From: Microbispora hainanensis
GTDB taxonomy: Bacteria > Actinomycetota > Actinomycetes > Streptosporangiales > Streptosporangiaceae
Length of the DNA: 64,000 bases
NCBI RefSeq assembly: GCF_036186745.1
Contig: NZ_CP108086.1
Location: forward strand, 1,798,001-1,862,000
Reading direction: 5' to 3'
In this document: in pieces, positions 25,695 to 35,566 of the stretch
Layout of the letters: the number at the start of each line of letters is the position of its first letter
Numbering within the stretch: position 1 is the stretch's first letter
The notes under the pieces: generated by a model
Told to the model about the DNA's origin: nothing
The model's database searches: none
What the model saw: the letters and a program-made list of their open reading frames with translations, nothing else
Position numbers and translations under genes: made by a program

Positions 25695-26728
25695 ACGCGG
25701 GACATCCAGGCGTGCGGGTCGGTGATCTCCTCGCGGTCGGGCAGGGTCTCCGGCGAGGTCCAGACCTTGTTGAACGACTCCATGCCGGCCTCGTCCACGA
25801 CGGTGCGGACGAAGTGGGAGCCCTCGGCATACTGCTTCATCTTCAGCTCGATGCCGAGCAGACGGCGTACGAGCTGGTCGAAGCGCGAGCCGCCCTCGCG
25901 GCGGCGCTGGAACTTGGCGCGGATCTCGGCGACCGACGGCACGACGGACGGGCCCACCGCGTCCATGACGTAGTCGCCGTGCCCCTCCACCAGCGTCATC
26001 ACGGCGGTCACACGGTCGAGCACGGCCTTCTGCTCGGGCGTCTGGATGGCCTCGATCAGGTTGCCCTCACCACCCCGGAAGGCGTCGGCGACCGCGTCGG
26101 AGGCGGCGCGCAGGCGCTCCAGCAGGGTCGTCAGGTCCATCTCGGACGCGAGGAGGAACTCGGTCATCTGACCGCGGACGTACTCCCGCAGCCAGGGGAC
26201 GCCGGTGAACTGCACCCGGTGGGTCTCCTCATGGAGGCACACCCACAGGCGGAAGTCACGGGGATCGACGCCCAGCTCGCGCTCGGCGTGCACGATGTTG
26301 GGCGCCACCAGCGTCAGGCGGCCGGTCGGGGCGTTGCCCGAGGGGTCGGGCGGGAGGAACAGCTCATACTGCCCGAGCACCCGGGAGGCGAGGAAGGCCA
26401 GCACCGCGCCGACCTCCAGCCCGGTGATACGCGAGCCGACCGCGCCGACGACCGCCGGCATGTTCGACATCTTCTGCGTCAGCGGCTCCAGCACCACCCG
26501 GAAACCGTCCACGTTCGCACGGATCCACCCGGGACGGTCGACCACGGTCGCCGCCTCGGGCGTCGCCGAGTCGATGCGGGTGAACTCCCGCACGTGCCCC
26601 TCGGCGTCCCGCGACAGCCTCCGCAGTTCGAGGACCGCCTGCCTGGCCTCCTCGCGGCTCACCTGAGGGCCGGGCCGCACAAGGCGGACCCCGGTCGCGA
26701 CGGCCAGATCCCAGTCGATCACCTGCAT
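25679..26728 (-). CDS. Zincin-like metallopeptidase (DUF2342 family)
   Basis: 349 aa from ATG 26728. The metal-binding HExxH is HEETHRVQF in the middle (about residue 168), with a later Glu/His-rich segment ([13 protein letters not shown]) that probably supplies the third ligand. The N-terminal helix bundle contains [14 protein letters not shown]. The family (zinc-dependent metalloprotease type 2) is actinobacterial; some annotations link relatives to F420 biosynthesis by context only. Its substrate is unknown. It lies between dacB and tilS on the same strand, a conserved place for it. Confidence 0.9.
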   Translation of the reverse strand: MQVIDWDLAVATGVRLVRPGPQVSREEARQAVLELRRLSRDAEGHVREFTRIDSATPEAATVVDRPGWIRANVDGFRVVLEPLTQKMSNMPAVVGAVGSRITGLEVGAVLAFLASRVLGQYELFLPPDPSGNAPTGRLTLVAPNIVHAERELGVDPRDFRLWVCLHEETHRVQFTGVPWLREYVRGQMTEFLLASEMDLTTLLERLRAASDAVADAFRGGEGNLIEAIQTPEQKAVLDRVTAVMTLVEGHGDYVMDAVGPSVVPSVAEIRAKFQRRREGGSRFDQLVRRLLGIELKMKQYAEGSHFVRTVVDEAGMESFNKVWTSPETLPDREEITDPHAWMSRVLTTA

Positions 26729-26933
26729 ACCCACCACCGTACGTTCTCCGACTTCTCACCGCGCATGCAGGCGCGTGAGGGGCGCGGCCGTGTTCTGGAC
26801 TGAGGAGCGCGCGCAGCGAGGAACGAGCGAGCACGCACCGAGGGAAGCGCCCACTGCGCGCCTCCGGCACGACCCCACGGCCTGGAAGCGCCCCGAGCCG
26901 CGCGAGCGGAGCGAGTGCAATCCAACACAGTTG

Positions 26934-28319
26934 CTAGCTCTGGGAGACGATCGTGGCCATTTTGTCGAGGGCGGTGATCGCCTCCGGGGGGTTGGCCACT
27001 TGGTCGGCCATGAACGCGAAGGTCAGCAACCGGCCCTCTGATGTGTACGCGATGCCCGCCAGGGTGTTCACCCCGTTCAAAGTGCCCGTCTTCGCGCGCA
27101 CCATTCCGGCGCCGGCCTTCGTATCGGACTTCGAATATCGATCGTGGAGAGTTCCGGTGAAATGCGCGACCGGCAGGCCGCTGATCAGCGAATGCAGCTC
27201 CGGATGGGCGGGGGACGCCGCCACGGACAGGATGTGGGCGAGGGCCGTCGGCGTGATCCTGTTCCTGGTGGACAGCCCGCTGCCGTCGTGGACCTCCACA
27301 CCGCCGCCCACGCCGAGGCGGGTGAGCACGCGCCCGACCGCCGTGGGCACGCCCTGGAAGGTGTGCGGGAGGCCCTCCTTGATGGCGGCCTGACGGGCGA
27401 GCGCCTCGGCGAGGTCGTTGTCGCTGTGGGTGAGCATCCGCTCGACGAGCGCGTAGATCGGGCCGGACTCCACCCGGGCCAGCTCCTGCGCGGTGGGCGC
27501 CGCCTTCGCGGAGTCGACATCCTTGCCCACCTTGATGCCGTTCTTCCTGAGCAGCGTGGCGAACGCGTCGGCGGTGGCCTGGGCCGGGTCCGGATAGCGG
27601 GCGCCGTTGGCGGCCCGGCCCTCGTCCATCATGAGCGCGGACACCGGGGCGACGCTGCCCTCCGGGATGTACGTCGGCTTCCAGCCCGGCGCCGTCCGCG
27701 GCCCGTTGAACAGGGACGCGTCGTACGACAGGTCAACCGAGGTGACCTTGGCCGCCTTGAGGGCCTTGGCCGTGCTCGACGCCAGCCGGGCGAGCGACGC
27801 CGGGCGCGGGTAGGTCTTCTCCTGCTCGGCGGCGCTCGTACGCGGACCGGCGAGGGTCGGGTCGCCGCCGCCGACCAGGACGATCGACCCCGCGGAGGCC
27901 CCCCGTACGACCCGGGTGGCCAGGCGGGCGTCCGGTCCCACCGTGGCCAGCACCGTCAGCCCGGTGACGAGCTTGGTGGTCGAGGCCGGGGTGATGGCGG
28001 TGCCCGAGCGGCCGTCGAAGATCGGCGTTCCCGTCGCGACGTCGAGCACGATCCCGGCCACGCTGCCGCCGAGGGCGGGGTCACCCATCGCAGCGGTGAG
28101 CCGGGTGGTCAAAGTACCCTTGGCGGGGAGAGCCCCGTCCCCCGCCGCGGCCAGAACCGGACCCGCGGTCACCAGGGGGATCGGGGTCGGCTTCGGGGAC
28201 GCGACCGGAGCCGGGGTCCTGTCGGCGTCATGGGTGATCCAATAAGTGCCCGCGAGGACGACGAAGATCTGCAGCAGGGCGAGGGTGGCCACCACCATCC
28301 ACCGCTCACGTCGCACCAC
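26934..28319 (-). CDS. dacB: D-alanyl-D-alanine carboxypeptidase/endopeptidase (PBP4 type)
   Basis: 461 aa. The N-terminal hydrophobic helix (MVVATLALLQIFVVLAGTYWI) is a signal or membrane anchor. Penicillin-binding motifs are complete: SxxK as PASTTKLVTG, SxN as THSDNDLAEALAR, and KTG as RAKTGTLNGV. The large insertion between the first two motifs identifies the PBP4/DacB (S13) type. It trims or cleaves D-Ala-D-Ala cross-links in peptidoglycan outside the membrane. The GTG start has GAGGG 4 nt upstream. It is divergent from ppa, 86 nt away. Confidence 0.95.
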   Translation of the reverse strand: MVRRERWMVVATLALLQIFVVLAGTYWITHDADRTPAPVASPKPTPIPLVTAGPVLAAAGDGALPAKGTLTTRLTAAMGDPALGGSVAGIVLDVATGTPIFDGRSGTAITPASTTKLVTGLTVLATVGPDARLATRVVRGASAGSIVLVGGGDPTLAGPRTSAAEQEKTYPRPASLARLASSTAKALKAAKVTSVDLSYDASLFNGPRTAPGWKPTYIPEGSVAPVSALMMDEGRAANGARYPDPAQATADAFATLLRKNGIKVGKDVDSAKAAPTAQELARVESGPIYALVERMLTHSDNDLAEALARQAAIKEGLPHTFQGVPTAVGRVLTRLGVGGGVEVHDGSGLSTRNRITPTALAHILSVAASPAHPELHSLISGLPVAHFTGTLHDRYSKSDTKAGAGMVRAKTGTLNGVNTLAGIAYTSEGRLLTFAFMADQVANPPEAITALDKMATIVSQS

Positions 28320-28405
28320 AACGCCCTCATTTCGCGCCGACCTTGACCACGCCTACGAGACATTAACGCCAGCCCGGGAGACCGGGGACTCATGCGGAGG
28401 AACGA

Positions 28406-28909
28406 GTGGAGTTCGACGTTGTCGTTGAGATCCCCAAGGGACAACGGAACAAGTACGAGGTTGACCACAAGACCGGCCGCATACGTCTGGACCGCCTGCT
28501 TTTCACGTCTACCCAGTACCCCGCCGACTACGGGTTCATCGAGAACACCCTCGGTGAGGACGGAGACCCGCTCGACGCGCTGGTCCTGCTCCAGGAGCCG
28601 ACTTTCCCGGGTTGCCTGATCCGCTGCCGCGCTGTCGGAATGTTCCGGATGACCGATGAGAAGGGCGGCGACGACAAGGTCCTGTGCGTTCCCGCGACCG
28701 ATCCCCGGATGGAGCACATCCGTGACATCCACCACGTCGCGGAGTTCGACCGGCTGGAGATCCAGCACTTCTTCGAGGTCTACAAGGACCTGGAGCCCGG
28801 CAAGTCGGTCGAGGGCGCCAACTGGGTGGGCCGCACCGAGGCCGAGGCCGAGATCGTCGCCAGCATCCAGCGCTTCCAGGAGACCGAGCACCACGACGAG
28901 GAGCACTAG
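28406..28909 (+). CDS. ppa: Inorganic pyrophosphatase
   Basis: 167 aa. It hydrolyses PPi to drive biosynthesis. Family I signature residues are present: [14 protein letters not shown], the metal-binding [11 protein letters not shown], and [13 protein letters not shown]-type core ending with [13 protein letters not shown]. Start GTG 28406 follows GGAGGAACGA. It is divergent from dacB and meets the NlpC/P60 gene tail to tail with 1 nt between stops. Confidence 0.97.
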   Translation: MEFDVVVEIPKGQRNKYEVDHKTGRIRLDRLLFTSTQYPADYGFIENTLGEDGDPLDALVLLQEPTFPGCLIRCRAVGMFRMTDEKGGDDKVLCVPATDPRMEHIRDIHHVAEFDRLEIQHFFEVYKDLEPGKSVEGANWVGRTEAEAEIVASIQRFQETEHHDEEH

Positions 28910-28910
28910 G

Positions 28911-30077
28911 TCAGCCGGGCCTGGTGGCGCCGACCAGATCGTGGCGCCAGATGGGCGAGATGCGCACCACGTCCCCCGTCTGGGGGGCGTGGACCATCAT
29001 GCCGCGCCCGATGTAGATGCCCACATGATGGATGTCGCCGGGATTCTTGCTCAACCGGCCGTAGAAGATGAGGTCTCCGGTGCGCAGATCCTTGAGCGGG
29101 ACGTGCCGTCCCGACGTCCACTGCGTGCCGGTCCAGTGATCGAGTGAGACCCCGGCCCGCTGCCAGGCCCGCATCGTCAGCCCCGAGCAGTCGAACCCGG
29201 ACGGGCCTGCGGCGGCCCACACATACGGCTTGCCGATCTGTTTGAGCGCCCATTGGGCGGCCATCTCGCCGGGTCCCGACCCGAGCCGCCCGGCCCAGGC
29301 CGGCGGTTTCAGACTTCTGCGTGCGGGGAGCGCCGTCCGCCGCGCCACGTGCCGGGCCTTGGCCCTCGCCTCTTTCAGCTCGTCGACGCGGTCGCGCGCG
29401 GCTTCCAGGCGCTTGGAGATCTCCGCTTTCTCCTGCTCGATCTTCTTGGTCTGTTCGAGCTGTTCTTCGACGGCCCGCTGTGCCGCGTCCCTCGCCTGTC
29501 GCACCTCTTCGGCGCTCTGCGACTGCTCGGAGTAGGCACGGGCCGCCTGTTCTCGGAGGATCTCGAAGACCTGTTGCGCGTCTTTCAGCCGTTGCAGCGA
29601 AGCGGCCTGCTCGTCGCCGAGCTGCGTCAGCACGCTGGCTCTTCGCAGGAAGCCGTTCACGTCGCCGATGCCGCCGAGCATGGCCGCGGCGGATGGTGAC
29701 AGCCGCAGCGTGCCGTACCCCTCGGCCACCCTCGCCGCCACCTCTCCGCGCAGCCGCGCGACCTGGTCGGCCGCCTGGCGGACCCGCCGCGCCGACTGCT
29801 CGTATGTGGCCTGCGCCTGCTCAAGCTGGACGAGCTGCCCGTTGTACGCCTCCACGAGCCGCTCGGCCTCGGTGTTCAGCGCCTCACGGCGGGCCTGCGC
29901 GGCGGCGAGATCGGCCTCTGCCTTGCCCAGTTCCTTCGCGCGCTCCTGCACCTGCTGCCGCGCCTTGGCGACGTCCTTCGCCGACGGTTTCGGATCGGCT
30001 CCCGCCGGTGCTCCGAAGGTCAGGACGAGACTTGACCCGAGCCCGGCGACCAGCCCCGATGCTCTGAGGAGTGGCAA
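28911..30077 (-). CDS. Secreted NlpC/P60 peptidoglycan endopeptidase (second copy)
   Basis: 388 aa from TTG 30077, right behind GGGGAAGGAA. A signal peptide ends around FGAPAGADPK. Residues about 28-240 form a long coiled coil with many Gln/Glu/Ala. The catalytic domain has FDCSGLTMRAW, HHVGIYIG and VHAPQTGD. The layout equals that of the protein at 399-1448, but no c-di-AMP riboswitch precedes this gene; only 100 nt separate it from the ECF gene upstream on the same strand. Relatives are RipA-like hydrolases acting at division. Confidence 0.92.
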   Translation of the reverse strand: MPLLRASGLVAGLGSSLVLTFGAPAGADPKPSAKDVAKARQQVQERAKELGKAEADLAAAQARREALNTEAERLVEAYNGQLVQLEQAQATYEQSARRVRQAADQVARLRGEVAARVAEGYGTLRLSPSAAAMLGGIGDVNGFLRRASVLTQLGDEQAASLQRLKDAQQVFEILREQAARAYSEQSQSAEEVRQARDAAQRAVEEQLEQTKKIEQEKAEISKRLEAARDRVDELKEARAKARHVARRTALPARRSLKPPAWAGRLGSGPGEMAAQWALKQIGKPYVWAAAGPSGFDCSGLTMRAWQRAGVSLDHWTGTQWTSGRHVPLKDLRTGDLIFYGRLSKNPGDIHHVGIYIGRGMMVHAPQTGDVVRISPIWRHDLVGATRPG

Positions 30078-30180
30078 TTCCTTCCCCTTCCCTGCTCCAC
30101 TCCCCTCACTTCCCGGCGACTACTCTCCGTACACATTTAAGTTACGCCCAGTAATCAACCTATGCGGTAGATCGTCCCGT

Positions 30181-32274
30181 TTAGGCGGGGAAAGCCTTTC
30201 GGGGTCCTCCGGGCCCTCCCGTCCCTGGGATGCTGGAGGCGTCACGCCGCTCCGTCGCGCGTTCGGAGCCGCCGTCCCGGGCGCCTCCGGGCAGAGCCGG
30301 CGGGGAGCCGCCGTCCCGGCCGGGGCGAGCGGGAGCCGGACCGTCGCGGTGCGAGCCGCCCCGGACGGGGCCACGGGGCTTGGACCGCGGCGAGCCGTCC
30401 TGCCTGACGCGCGGCGTCTTCCCGCCGCTCGGCGTCTTTGTGCCGCCTCCGGCGGCTTGTGCCTTACCGCCGCCCGGCGTCTTCGCGCCACCCGGTGCTT
30501 TTCCGCCGCCTGGCGTCTTCGCGCCACCTGCGGCGGCCGGTGCCTTCACGCTCGCGGGGTTCCGTGGCCTTCCGGCCGGGAAGCCCTGCGCACCGGCTCC
30601 GGCCGCGTGCGCCACTGGCCGGCCGCCGTGTCCGATCCGCCACGGCGGTACGGAGGAGGGCCCGCGGTGGTGAGCGGAGAGCTTGCGGGAGGGCACGGAC
30701 GTCGGCGGCCAATTTATGGGCGTACGGGGATGATGCTGGTGGTCATGCCAGGGCGGGCGGTGTCCGGGCCAGTGCGCGGGAGGTGGTCCGCCCCTGGGCG
30801 GCCACCCCGGGCGGGGTCCGCCGGGGCCGTGCCCACCAGAGCCCGGCCAACCGGAACCGGGCCAACCCGAGCCGCCAGGGGTCGGGCCGGTGCCCGGAGT
30901 GCCGGGGGTGACGGGGGTGACGGGCGTGATGGTGGGCTCGGGCGTCGGGCCGGACGGCGAGACGCCCGAGCCCTGCGAGGACGACGTCGCGGGATGCGCG
31001 GACGGCTGCCCGTGCGGCGCGGGCCGGTGCGGCCGGTTGGCCGAGGGCGGCACAGGGGCGGGCAGCGGCGCCGGGCGCGGCAGGGCGACCGGCCGCGCGG
31101 GAGGTACGGGCGCGACCGGCTCGGCCAGACCCGGGGAGACCGAAGGCACAGGCGAGCCCTCGTCGGCCCCGTCTGCCTCGGTCCCGTCGGCCCCGCCGGT
31201 CCCGTCGGTCCCGCCGGTCTCGTCGGCCTCGCCCGGCGACCCCTCGGGAGAGGCGGCACCGGACGGGCCGGCCGACGCCTCCATCGGGGGAAGCCGGAGC
31301 GGGCCGATCGTGTCGGCGGCCTGCTCGCGCAGGTCACCGGCGAACTGGGCGAACACGAGCGCGATCGTCGCCACCGCCGCCAGTGCGGCCACGGCCCCCG
31401 CCACCGCCTGCGCCAGCCTGCCCTCGCGACGGCCGGCTCTCGGGAAGCCCGCGGCGTTGAGCCTGCCGACGCGCTTGGCGACGTACCGCCGATAGGGGAC
31501 GAGCTCGGGGTCGATGAAGCTGCTGAGCACCCGCACCCGCAGGGTCTCGGGCAGGGCGATCTGCGGGAGCAGGCCGAACACCTTGGCCGGGGAGATCTGC
31601 CGGACGCGCTGGCGCGCGCAGGTCTCGCACCGCGCCAGATGCCGCAGGAGCTGGGCCCGCGTCTGCGGGGTGAGCTCTCCCGTGAACCCCGCGAGGATGG
31701 CGGAGGCCCGCGCGCAGTCGTGGGTGGCACGCCGGGCCAGCAGCTCGACGGTCACCGTCTCGCGCAGGCGTTCGGTGGCCGCGTCGAGGAGCCCCTCGGC
31801 GTACCGCTCGCCGGCGCCGAGCACGGCGGCCAGGTCCCGGCCCGCCAGACCGTGCCGGGTCACGAGTTCGAGCACCTCCCGGTCTTCGACCGACAGCGCG
31901 CCCACGGCGCTGCTCGCGACCAGGCGCAGGTCGGCCTCGGCCCCCTCGGCGGTGACGCCGGGGAAGGGCACGGTCACGACGGGGATCGGCCCGGTGTCGG
32001 GGCCGTCCTCCTCCGCGTCCGGCGTACGGCGGCGCATGCACTCGCCGCGGGCCAGGGCGTACAGCCAGGGACGGAACCTGTCCGGGTCGGCCAGCGAGCC
32101 GACAAGGGCCTCCGCGGCGATCAGCGTGTCGCGCAACGCGACCTGGGCGGCGTCGGGCCCGGCCAGCAAGGTGCGGCAATATCGGTAGAGATTGCCCGCA
32201 TATGTGTCATAAAGGGCGGCCAGCGCTCCCGGATCCCGGGCCTGCAACGCCTCGACCAGGACGCCATCATTCAT
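30181..32274 (-). CDS. Membrane-tethered ECF sigma factor with internal zinc anti-sigma-like segment
   Basis: 697 aa. Residues about 1-75 resemble sigma region 2 (DPGALAALYDTYAGNLYRYC) and about 120-180 resemble region 4 (LSVEDREVLELVTRHGLAGRDLA). A ZAS-type motif His212-x3-Cys216-x2-Cys219 follows (RHLARCETC). A single transmembrane helix lies at about 288-311. The remaining 385 residues are Pro/Gly/Ser/Thr-rich and would be outside the cell. Sigma and anti-sigma parts are thus on one chain. Actinobacterial ECF groups with long C-terminal membrane extensions are known (ECF52-like), and this may be one. It could need proteolysis for release. No separate anti-sigma gene is adjacent. Confidence 0.82.
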   Translation of the reverse strand: MNDGVLVEALQARDPGALAALYDTYAGNLYRYCRTLLAGPDAAQVALRDTLIAAEALVGSLADPDRFRPWLYALARGECMRRRTPDAEEDGPDTGPIPVVTVPFPGVTAEGAEADLRLVASSAVGALSVEDREVLELVTRHGLAGRDLAAVLGAGERYAEGLLDAATERLRETVTVELLARRATHDCARASAILAGFTGELTPQTRAQLLRHLARCETCARQRVRQISPAKVFGLLPQIALPETLRVRVLSSFIDPELVPYRRYVAKRVGRLNAAGFPRAGRREGRLAQAVAGAVAALAAVATIALVFAQFAGDLREQAADTIGPLRLPPMEASAGPSGAASPEGSPGEADETGGTDGTGGADGTEADGADEGSPVPSVSPGLAEPVAPVPPARPVALPRPAPLPAPVPPSANRPHRPAPHGQPSAHPATSSSQGSGVSPSGPTPEPTITPVTPVTPGTPGTGPTPGGSGWPGSGWPGSGGHGPGGPRPGWPPRGGPPPAHWPGHRPPWHDHQHHPRTPINWPPTSVPSRKLSAHHRGPSSVPPWRIGHGGRPVAHAAGAGAQGFPAGRPRNPASVKAPAAAGGAKTPGGGKAPGGAKTPGGGKAQAAGGGTKTPSGGKTPRVRQDGSPRSKPRGPVRGGSHRDGPAPARPGRDGGSPPALPGGARDGGSERATERRDASSIPGTGGPGGPRKAFPA

Positions 32275-32451
32275 ATAACTGAGAGTAAATGCTCAGTAAC
32301 TCCCCGCTCCACCCATTCTTGCGAAGTGGCGCTCCTACATCGTCAGCTTTTACACTCCGCTATCCCGTTAATTTGCCGGAGTTCGCCGTTTTATTTCACG
32401 ACTAATCGCGAAAAATCCGGCCCATGGCACAAGACGCCGTACGGGCGTCTG

Positions 32452-33552
32452 TCACTCCCGCACAACCATGCCCGCCTCGGCGCAGCCGCGGGTGAGCGCG
32501 TCGAGGCCGAAGGCGTCCACCGGGCCCAGGGCGCCGGTGCCGTGCACCCCCTCGGCCAGCGCCGTCGTCGCCGCCCACGCCAGCACACCGGCCGTGAACT
32601 CGTACGGATCGCCGCCCGCCAGATGGACGGCGGCCAGGCGGCGGCCTGCCGCGTCGTACGCCTCGGCCACGATGTGCGATGACACGCCCACCGCCGCAGG
32701 CGCCGCGCTCCCGCCCGTACGGAGCACCCGATCGGCCAGCGCGTCGGTCGCCCGCCGGACCCCCGGCAGCGCGGCGATGACGGGCGTGGCCTTGGCCAGC
32801 ACGCCCGCGACCCTGGTGAGCCCACCCAGCCAGCCGAGATAGACGTTCACCTCGCGCAGGCCGGGATGGGCGGGCGGCAGCGTGAAGTGCTCGGAGGCCC
32901 CGATGGCCAGGCCGTGCCGCACGCGGCCGTCCACCAGGAACTTGCGGGTGCGGCCATACTCGGGGACGATCCGGCCCTCGCGGAAGCCGTACATCGGTTC
33001 GAGGACCATTCCCAGCGCGGAGGCGCGCGTGCCGGCGCTGGCACGCCGCGCCGTGCCGCTGCCCTCCACGAAGTAGCCGACGTCCACGCGGACGGCTCCC
33101 GATCCGGCCTTGCGCAGGGCCAGGGACGCGGCGAGGTTGCCGGGCACGTAGTCGTACCCGAAGGCGGTGACCAGGGCCGCGCCCCGGGCCGCCGCGGCGG
33201 GGCCGTACCGCTGGAAGATCCGCTTGACGAACGTGGGCTCTCCGGCGGTGTCGAGGTAGACCGCGCCCGCCTCGGTCGCGGCGGCGACCGCGGCCTCCCC
33301 CCACCGGACGAACGGGCCGACGGTCGAGATCAGCACGTCACCCGGGCTGACGATCCTGCGTACGGACTCGGGGCGGCCCACGTCGGCGATCGCGATGGGC
33401 AGTCCCCCACCCAGCGCGTCGGCGAGGGCGGCGAGCCGCGTCTGGTCCCGGCCGGCCAGCAGCGGCCTGGCCCCGCGCGCGGCGAGCGCCTCGGCGGTGA
33501 GCCTGCCGGTGAAGCCGGTGGCTCCGAACAGCACGATCCTCGGGGTGGCCAT
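32452..33552 (-). CDS. Saccharopine dehydrogenase-like NAD(P)-binding protein
   Basis: 366 aa from ATG 33552. The N-terminal nucleotide-binding fold is IVLFGATGFTGRLTAEALAARG, followed by DVLISTVGPFVRWGEAAV and GAVYLDTAGEP. This is the saccharopine dehydrogenase / trans-acting enoyl reductase-like family, members of which reduce varied substrates or act with polyketide synthases in mycobacteria. No PKS is nearby, so the function remains open. It follows the lipoprotein gene on the same strand by 47 nt. Confidence 0.88.
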   Translation of the reverse strand: MATPRIVLFGATGFTGRLTAEALAARGARPLLAGRDQTRLAALADALGGGLPIAIADVGRPESVRRIVSPGDVLISTVGPFVRWGEAAVAAATEAGAVYLDTAGEPTFVKRIFQRYGPAAAARGAALVTAFGYDYVPGNLAASLALRKAGSGAVRVDVGYFVEGSGTARRASAGTRASALGMVLEPMYGFREGRIVPEYGRTRKFLVDGRVRHGLAIGASEHFTLPPAHPGLREVNVYLGWLGGLTRVAGVLAKATPVIAALPGVRRATDALADRVLRTGGSAAPAAVGVSSHIVAEAYDAAGRRLAAVHLAGGDPYEFTAGVLAWAATTALAEGVHGTGALGPVDAFGLDALTRGCAEAGMVVRE

Positions 33553-33599
33553 CCCGCTACGGTAACCCGCCCGTCCTGTCAAGATCGTCAGTGGGCCGC

Positions 33600-34391
33600 T
33601 CACTGGCGCCGGTCGTTGGGCGGCGGATATCCACGGTCCTTGTCGAACGGCTCCGTCGTCGGCGGGATCGTGTGCAGCGAGACGGCTCCCGCCTGCGCCA
33701 GGTCCTCGTATGTCTTGGCGGTCGAGCCCCAGGTCGTGGCCTGCACGTCGGTCGCGCCGGCCGTTCCGCGCACGCCATCCACGGTGATGACGAACCTGCG
33801 CTTGCCCCCCGGCCGCACGTCGTCCACGTAGGACGTGGCCCCGCCGACGAGCTTGCCCGCCGCGTCACGCAGCAGGGCCGTGACGGCGAGGGCGGCGGCG
33901 GGCTTGCGGAACGGGTTCACCACGTAGCCGGTGACGAGATAGGACCCGTTCGTCAGCTTGTCGGTGCGGACGTCCGAGATCGGGAACTTGAGGAACGCCG
34001 ACGGGGCGCGCGGGATGGACCGCCACGAGGCGGGGCGATAGTCGATCTTCACGCGGACCGGCTGGGCGGAGCTCGGGGCCTGACCGCTGAAGGCCAGCGG
34101 GCGGCCGGGCGGCACGGCGTCCAGCGGCTGCTCCAGGTGGACGACCTCCTTGCCGGCGGCGTCCACGGCCGTGATCACGGCGACGGCGTTCTCCCCGAAG
34201 TGCCAGCGGTTGGGGTTGCTCAGCACCCCCGCCCAGGTCACCGCATATCCGGCCCCCGAGCGTACGATCGAGGACACCTGCTCCTTGAGGGCCAGTGGCT
34301 GGGGGCCCTCCTGCTTGTCTTCCCTCGCGCACGACGCCATCGCCAGCGCGGCGAGGGCGAGTGCGACGGTCATGTGGCAACGTCGCGTCAC
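33600..34391 (-). CDS. Predicted lipoprotein
   Basis: 263 aa. The start (GTG 34391; ATG 34373 possible) is followed by a short basic stretch and a hydrophobic core ending in a lipobox Ala-Met-Ala-Ser-Cys (Cys about 21), so it should be lipid-anchored outside. The rest is predicted beta-rich with two related halves; WAGVLSNPNRWHFGENAVAV and TGYVVNPFRKPAAALAVTAL look like FxLYD-type segments that describe comparisons of unequal variants of a beta-sandwich. No enzyme motif is visible. The function is unknown. It may be co-transcribed with the downstream oxidoreductase-like gene. Confidence 0.75.
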   Translation of the reverse strand: MTRRCHMTVALALAALAMASCAREDKQEGPQPLALKEQVSSIVRSGAGYAVTWAGVLSNPNRWHFGENAVAVITAVDAAGKEVVHLEQPLDAVPPGRPLAFSGQAPSSAQPVRVKIDYRPASWRSIPRAPSAFLKFPISDVRTDKLTNGSYLVTGYVVNPFRKPAAALAVTALLRDAAGKLVGGATSYVDDVRPGGKRRFVITVDGVRGTAGATDVQATTWGSTAKTYEDLAQAGAVSLHTIPPTTEPFDKDRGYPPPNDRRQ

Positions 34392-34527
34392 TTAGCCGTC
34401 ATAACCGCTGAATGGGACGCCACCTCCGGGACACGCGCACTCCCGCCGCTATCTTTACCGGCCGTCTATCGCGGGCGGACCACGCCTGTCTCGCCCGGCC
34501 ATGCCTCTTTTCCCGGAAGGCGGAAGT

Positions 34528-35433
34528 ATGGAGACGGGGACATACCGGAGGGAGGAGGACACGGTGGATCTCGGGGAGCTGGGGTCGTTCCTGAGGTCGC
34601 GCAGAGACCGGCTTCGTCCGGAGGCCGTCGGCCTGCCGGGCGGCAGCCGGCGACGGGTGCCCGGCCTGCGCAGGGACGAGGTGGCAGAGCTGGCGAGCCT
34701 GTCCGCCGACTACTACACCGAGCTGGAGCAGGGGCGCGGCCAGACCCCGTCCGAGCCGGTCCTGTGCGCCCTGGCCCGCGCGCTGCGCCTGGACCCGGAC
34801 GAGACCGCCCACCTGTTCCACCTGACGGGCCATCCGGCGCCGTTCGGGGCGGAGCCCGTGCAGATGCAGGCGGCGCTACAGCAGCTCATGATGCGGCTCG
34901 ACGACACCCCCGCCATGGTGATCACCGACATCCACGAGGTGGTAGTGCAGAACCACGCCGCGCAGGTCCTCGTCGGCCCGCAGGCGGGGCCGACCGGGAT
35001 CAGGGCCAGCTTCCTCTATCACTGGTTCACCGACCCGGCCACCCGCGACCTCTATCCCGCGGACGACCACGACTACCACTCCCGGCTGCTCGTCTCCGAT
35101 CTGCGCGCCGCGGTCGCGCGTCGTGGCCCGGCGGACGCCGTCAGCCGCGCGCTGGTCGGCCACCTGCTGGACGTCAGCGAGGAGTTCGCCGGGCTGTGGC
35201 GGGCGCACGAGGTCAAGGTGCGCCACGAGGAGTACAAGCGCGTGGTGAATCCGGTGCTCGGGACCCTCAAGGTGACGTGCAACAGCATCGTCACCGCCGA
35301 CGCCGCCCAGCGGCTGCTCTGGTTCGTCCCCGACGACGCCGGTGTCGTGCCGAGGCTGCACGAGCTCGACCCCGCCGACGTCTGGCGCGACACGCCCGGG
35401 CCGGCGTTCGGGCTGGTCAGAGGCCGGGATTGA
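34528..35433 (+). CDS. XRE-type regulator with MmyB-like ligand domain
   Basis: 301 aa from ATG 34528 (GGAAGGCGGAAG upstream). The N-terminal HTH reads LGSFLRSRRDRLRPE, VPGLRRDEVAELASLSADYYTELEQGRG. The C-terminal domain shows the MmyB-like PAS-related pattern ending VVNPVLGTLKVTC and DDAG. Such regulators are very common in actinomycetes and often control a neighbouring oxidoreductase gene. Here the zinc ADH and SDR genes follow in the same direction. The ligand is unknown; fatty-acid-like ligands have been reported for MmyB-type domains. Confidence 0.9.
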   Translation: METGTYRREEDTVDLGELGSFLRSRRDRLRPEAVGLPGGSRRRVPGLRRDEVAELASLSADYYTELEQGRGQTPSEPVLCALARALRLDPDETAHLFHLTGHPAPFGAEPVQMQAALQQLMMRLDDTPAMVITDIHEVVVQNHAAQVLVGPQAGPTGIRASFLYHWFTDPATRDLYPADDHDYHSRLLVSDLRAAVARRGPADAVSRALVGHLLDVSEEFAGLWRAHEVKVRHEEYKRVVNPVLGTLKVTCNSIVTADAAQRLLWFVPDDAGVVPRLHELDPADVWRDTPGPAFGLVRGRD

Positions 35434-35490
35434 GGCTGGGGCCGAGGCCGGGGGAAGCCGGGGTCGTGTCGAGGCTGGGGTTGAGCACCC
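35430..35490. repeat. Short repeats containing copies of a gene end
   Basis: Behind the regulator's stop codon, GAGGCTGGGG recurs at about 35432 and 35473, each near a TTGAG, with GGCCGGGG/GCCGGGG between. Copies are diverged. No gene is seen in the 130-nt gap to the ADH. Confidence 0.5.
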
Positions 35491-35566
35491 CTGGCTGTCC
35501 CGGAGCAGGCACAGCACGCTGGTCAAGGCGGCGCGGGGGCGTCGGCCGCGACAGACGGAGGAAACC

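Noticed and set aside
30078-30180. Second c-di-AMP riboswitch before the other NlpC/P60 gene
   Set aside because: The gap is only about 100 nt and contains none of the conserved blocks.
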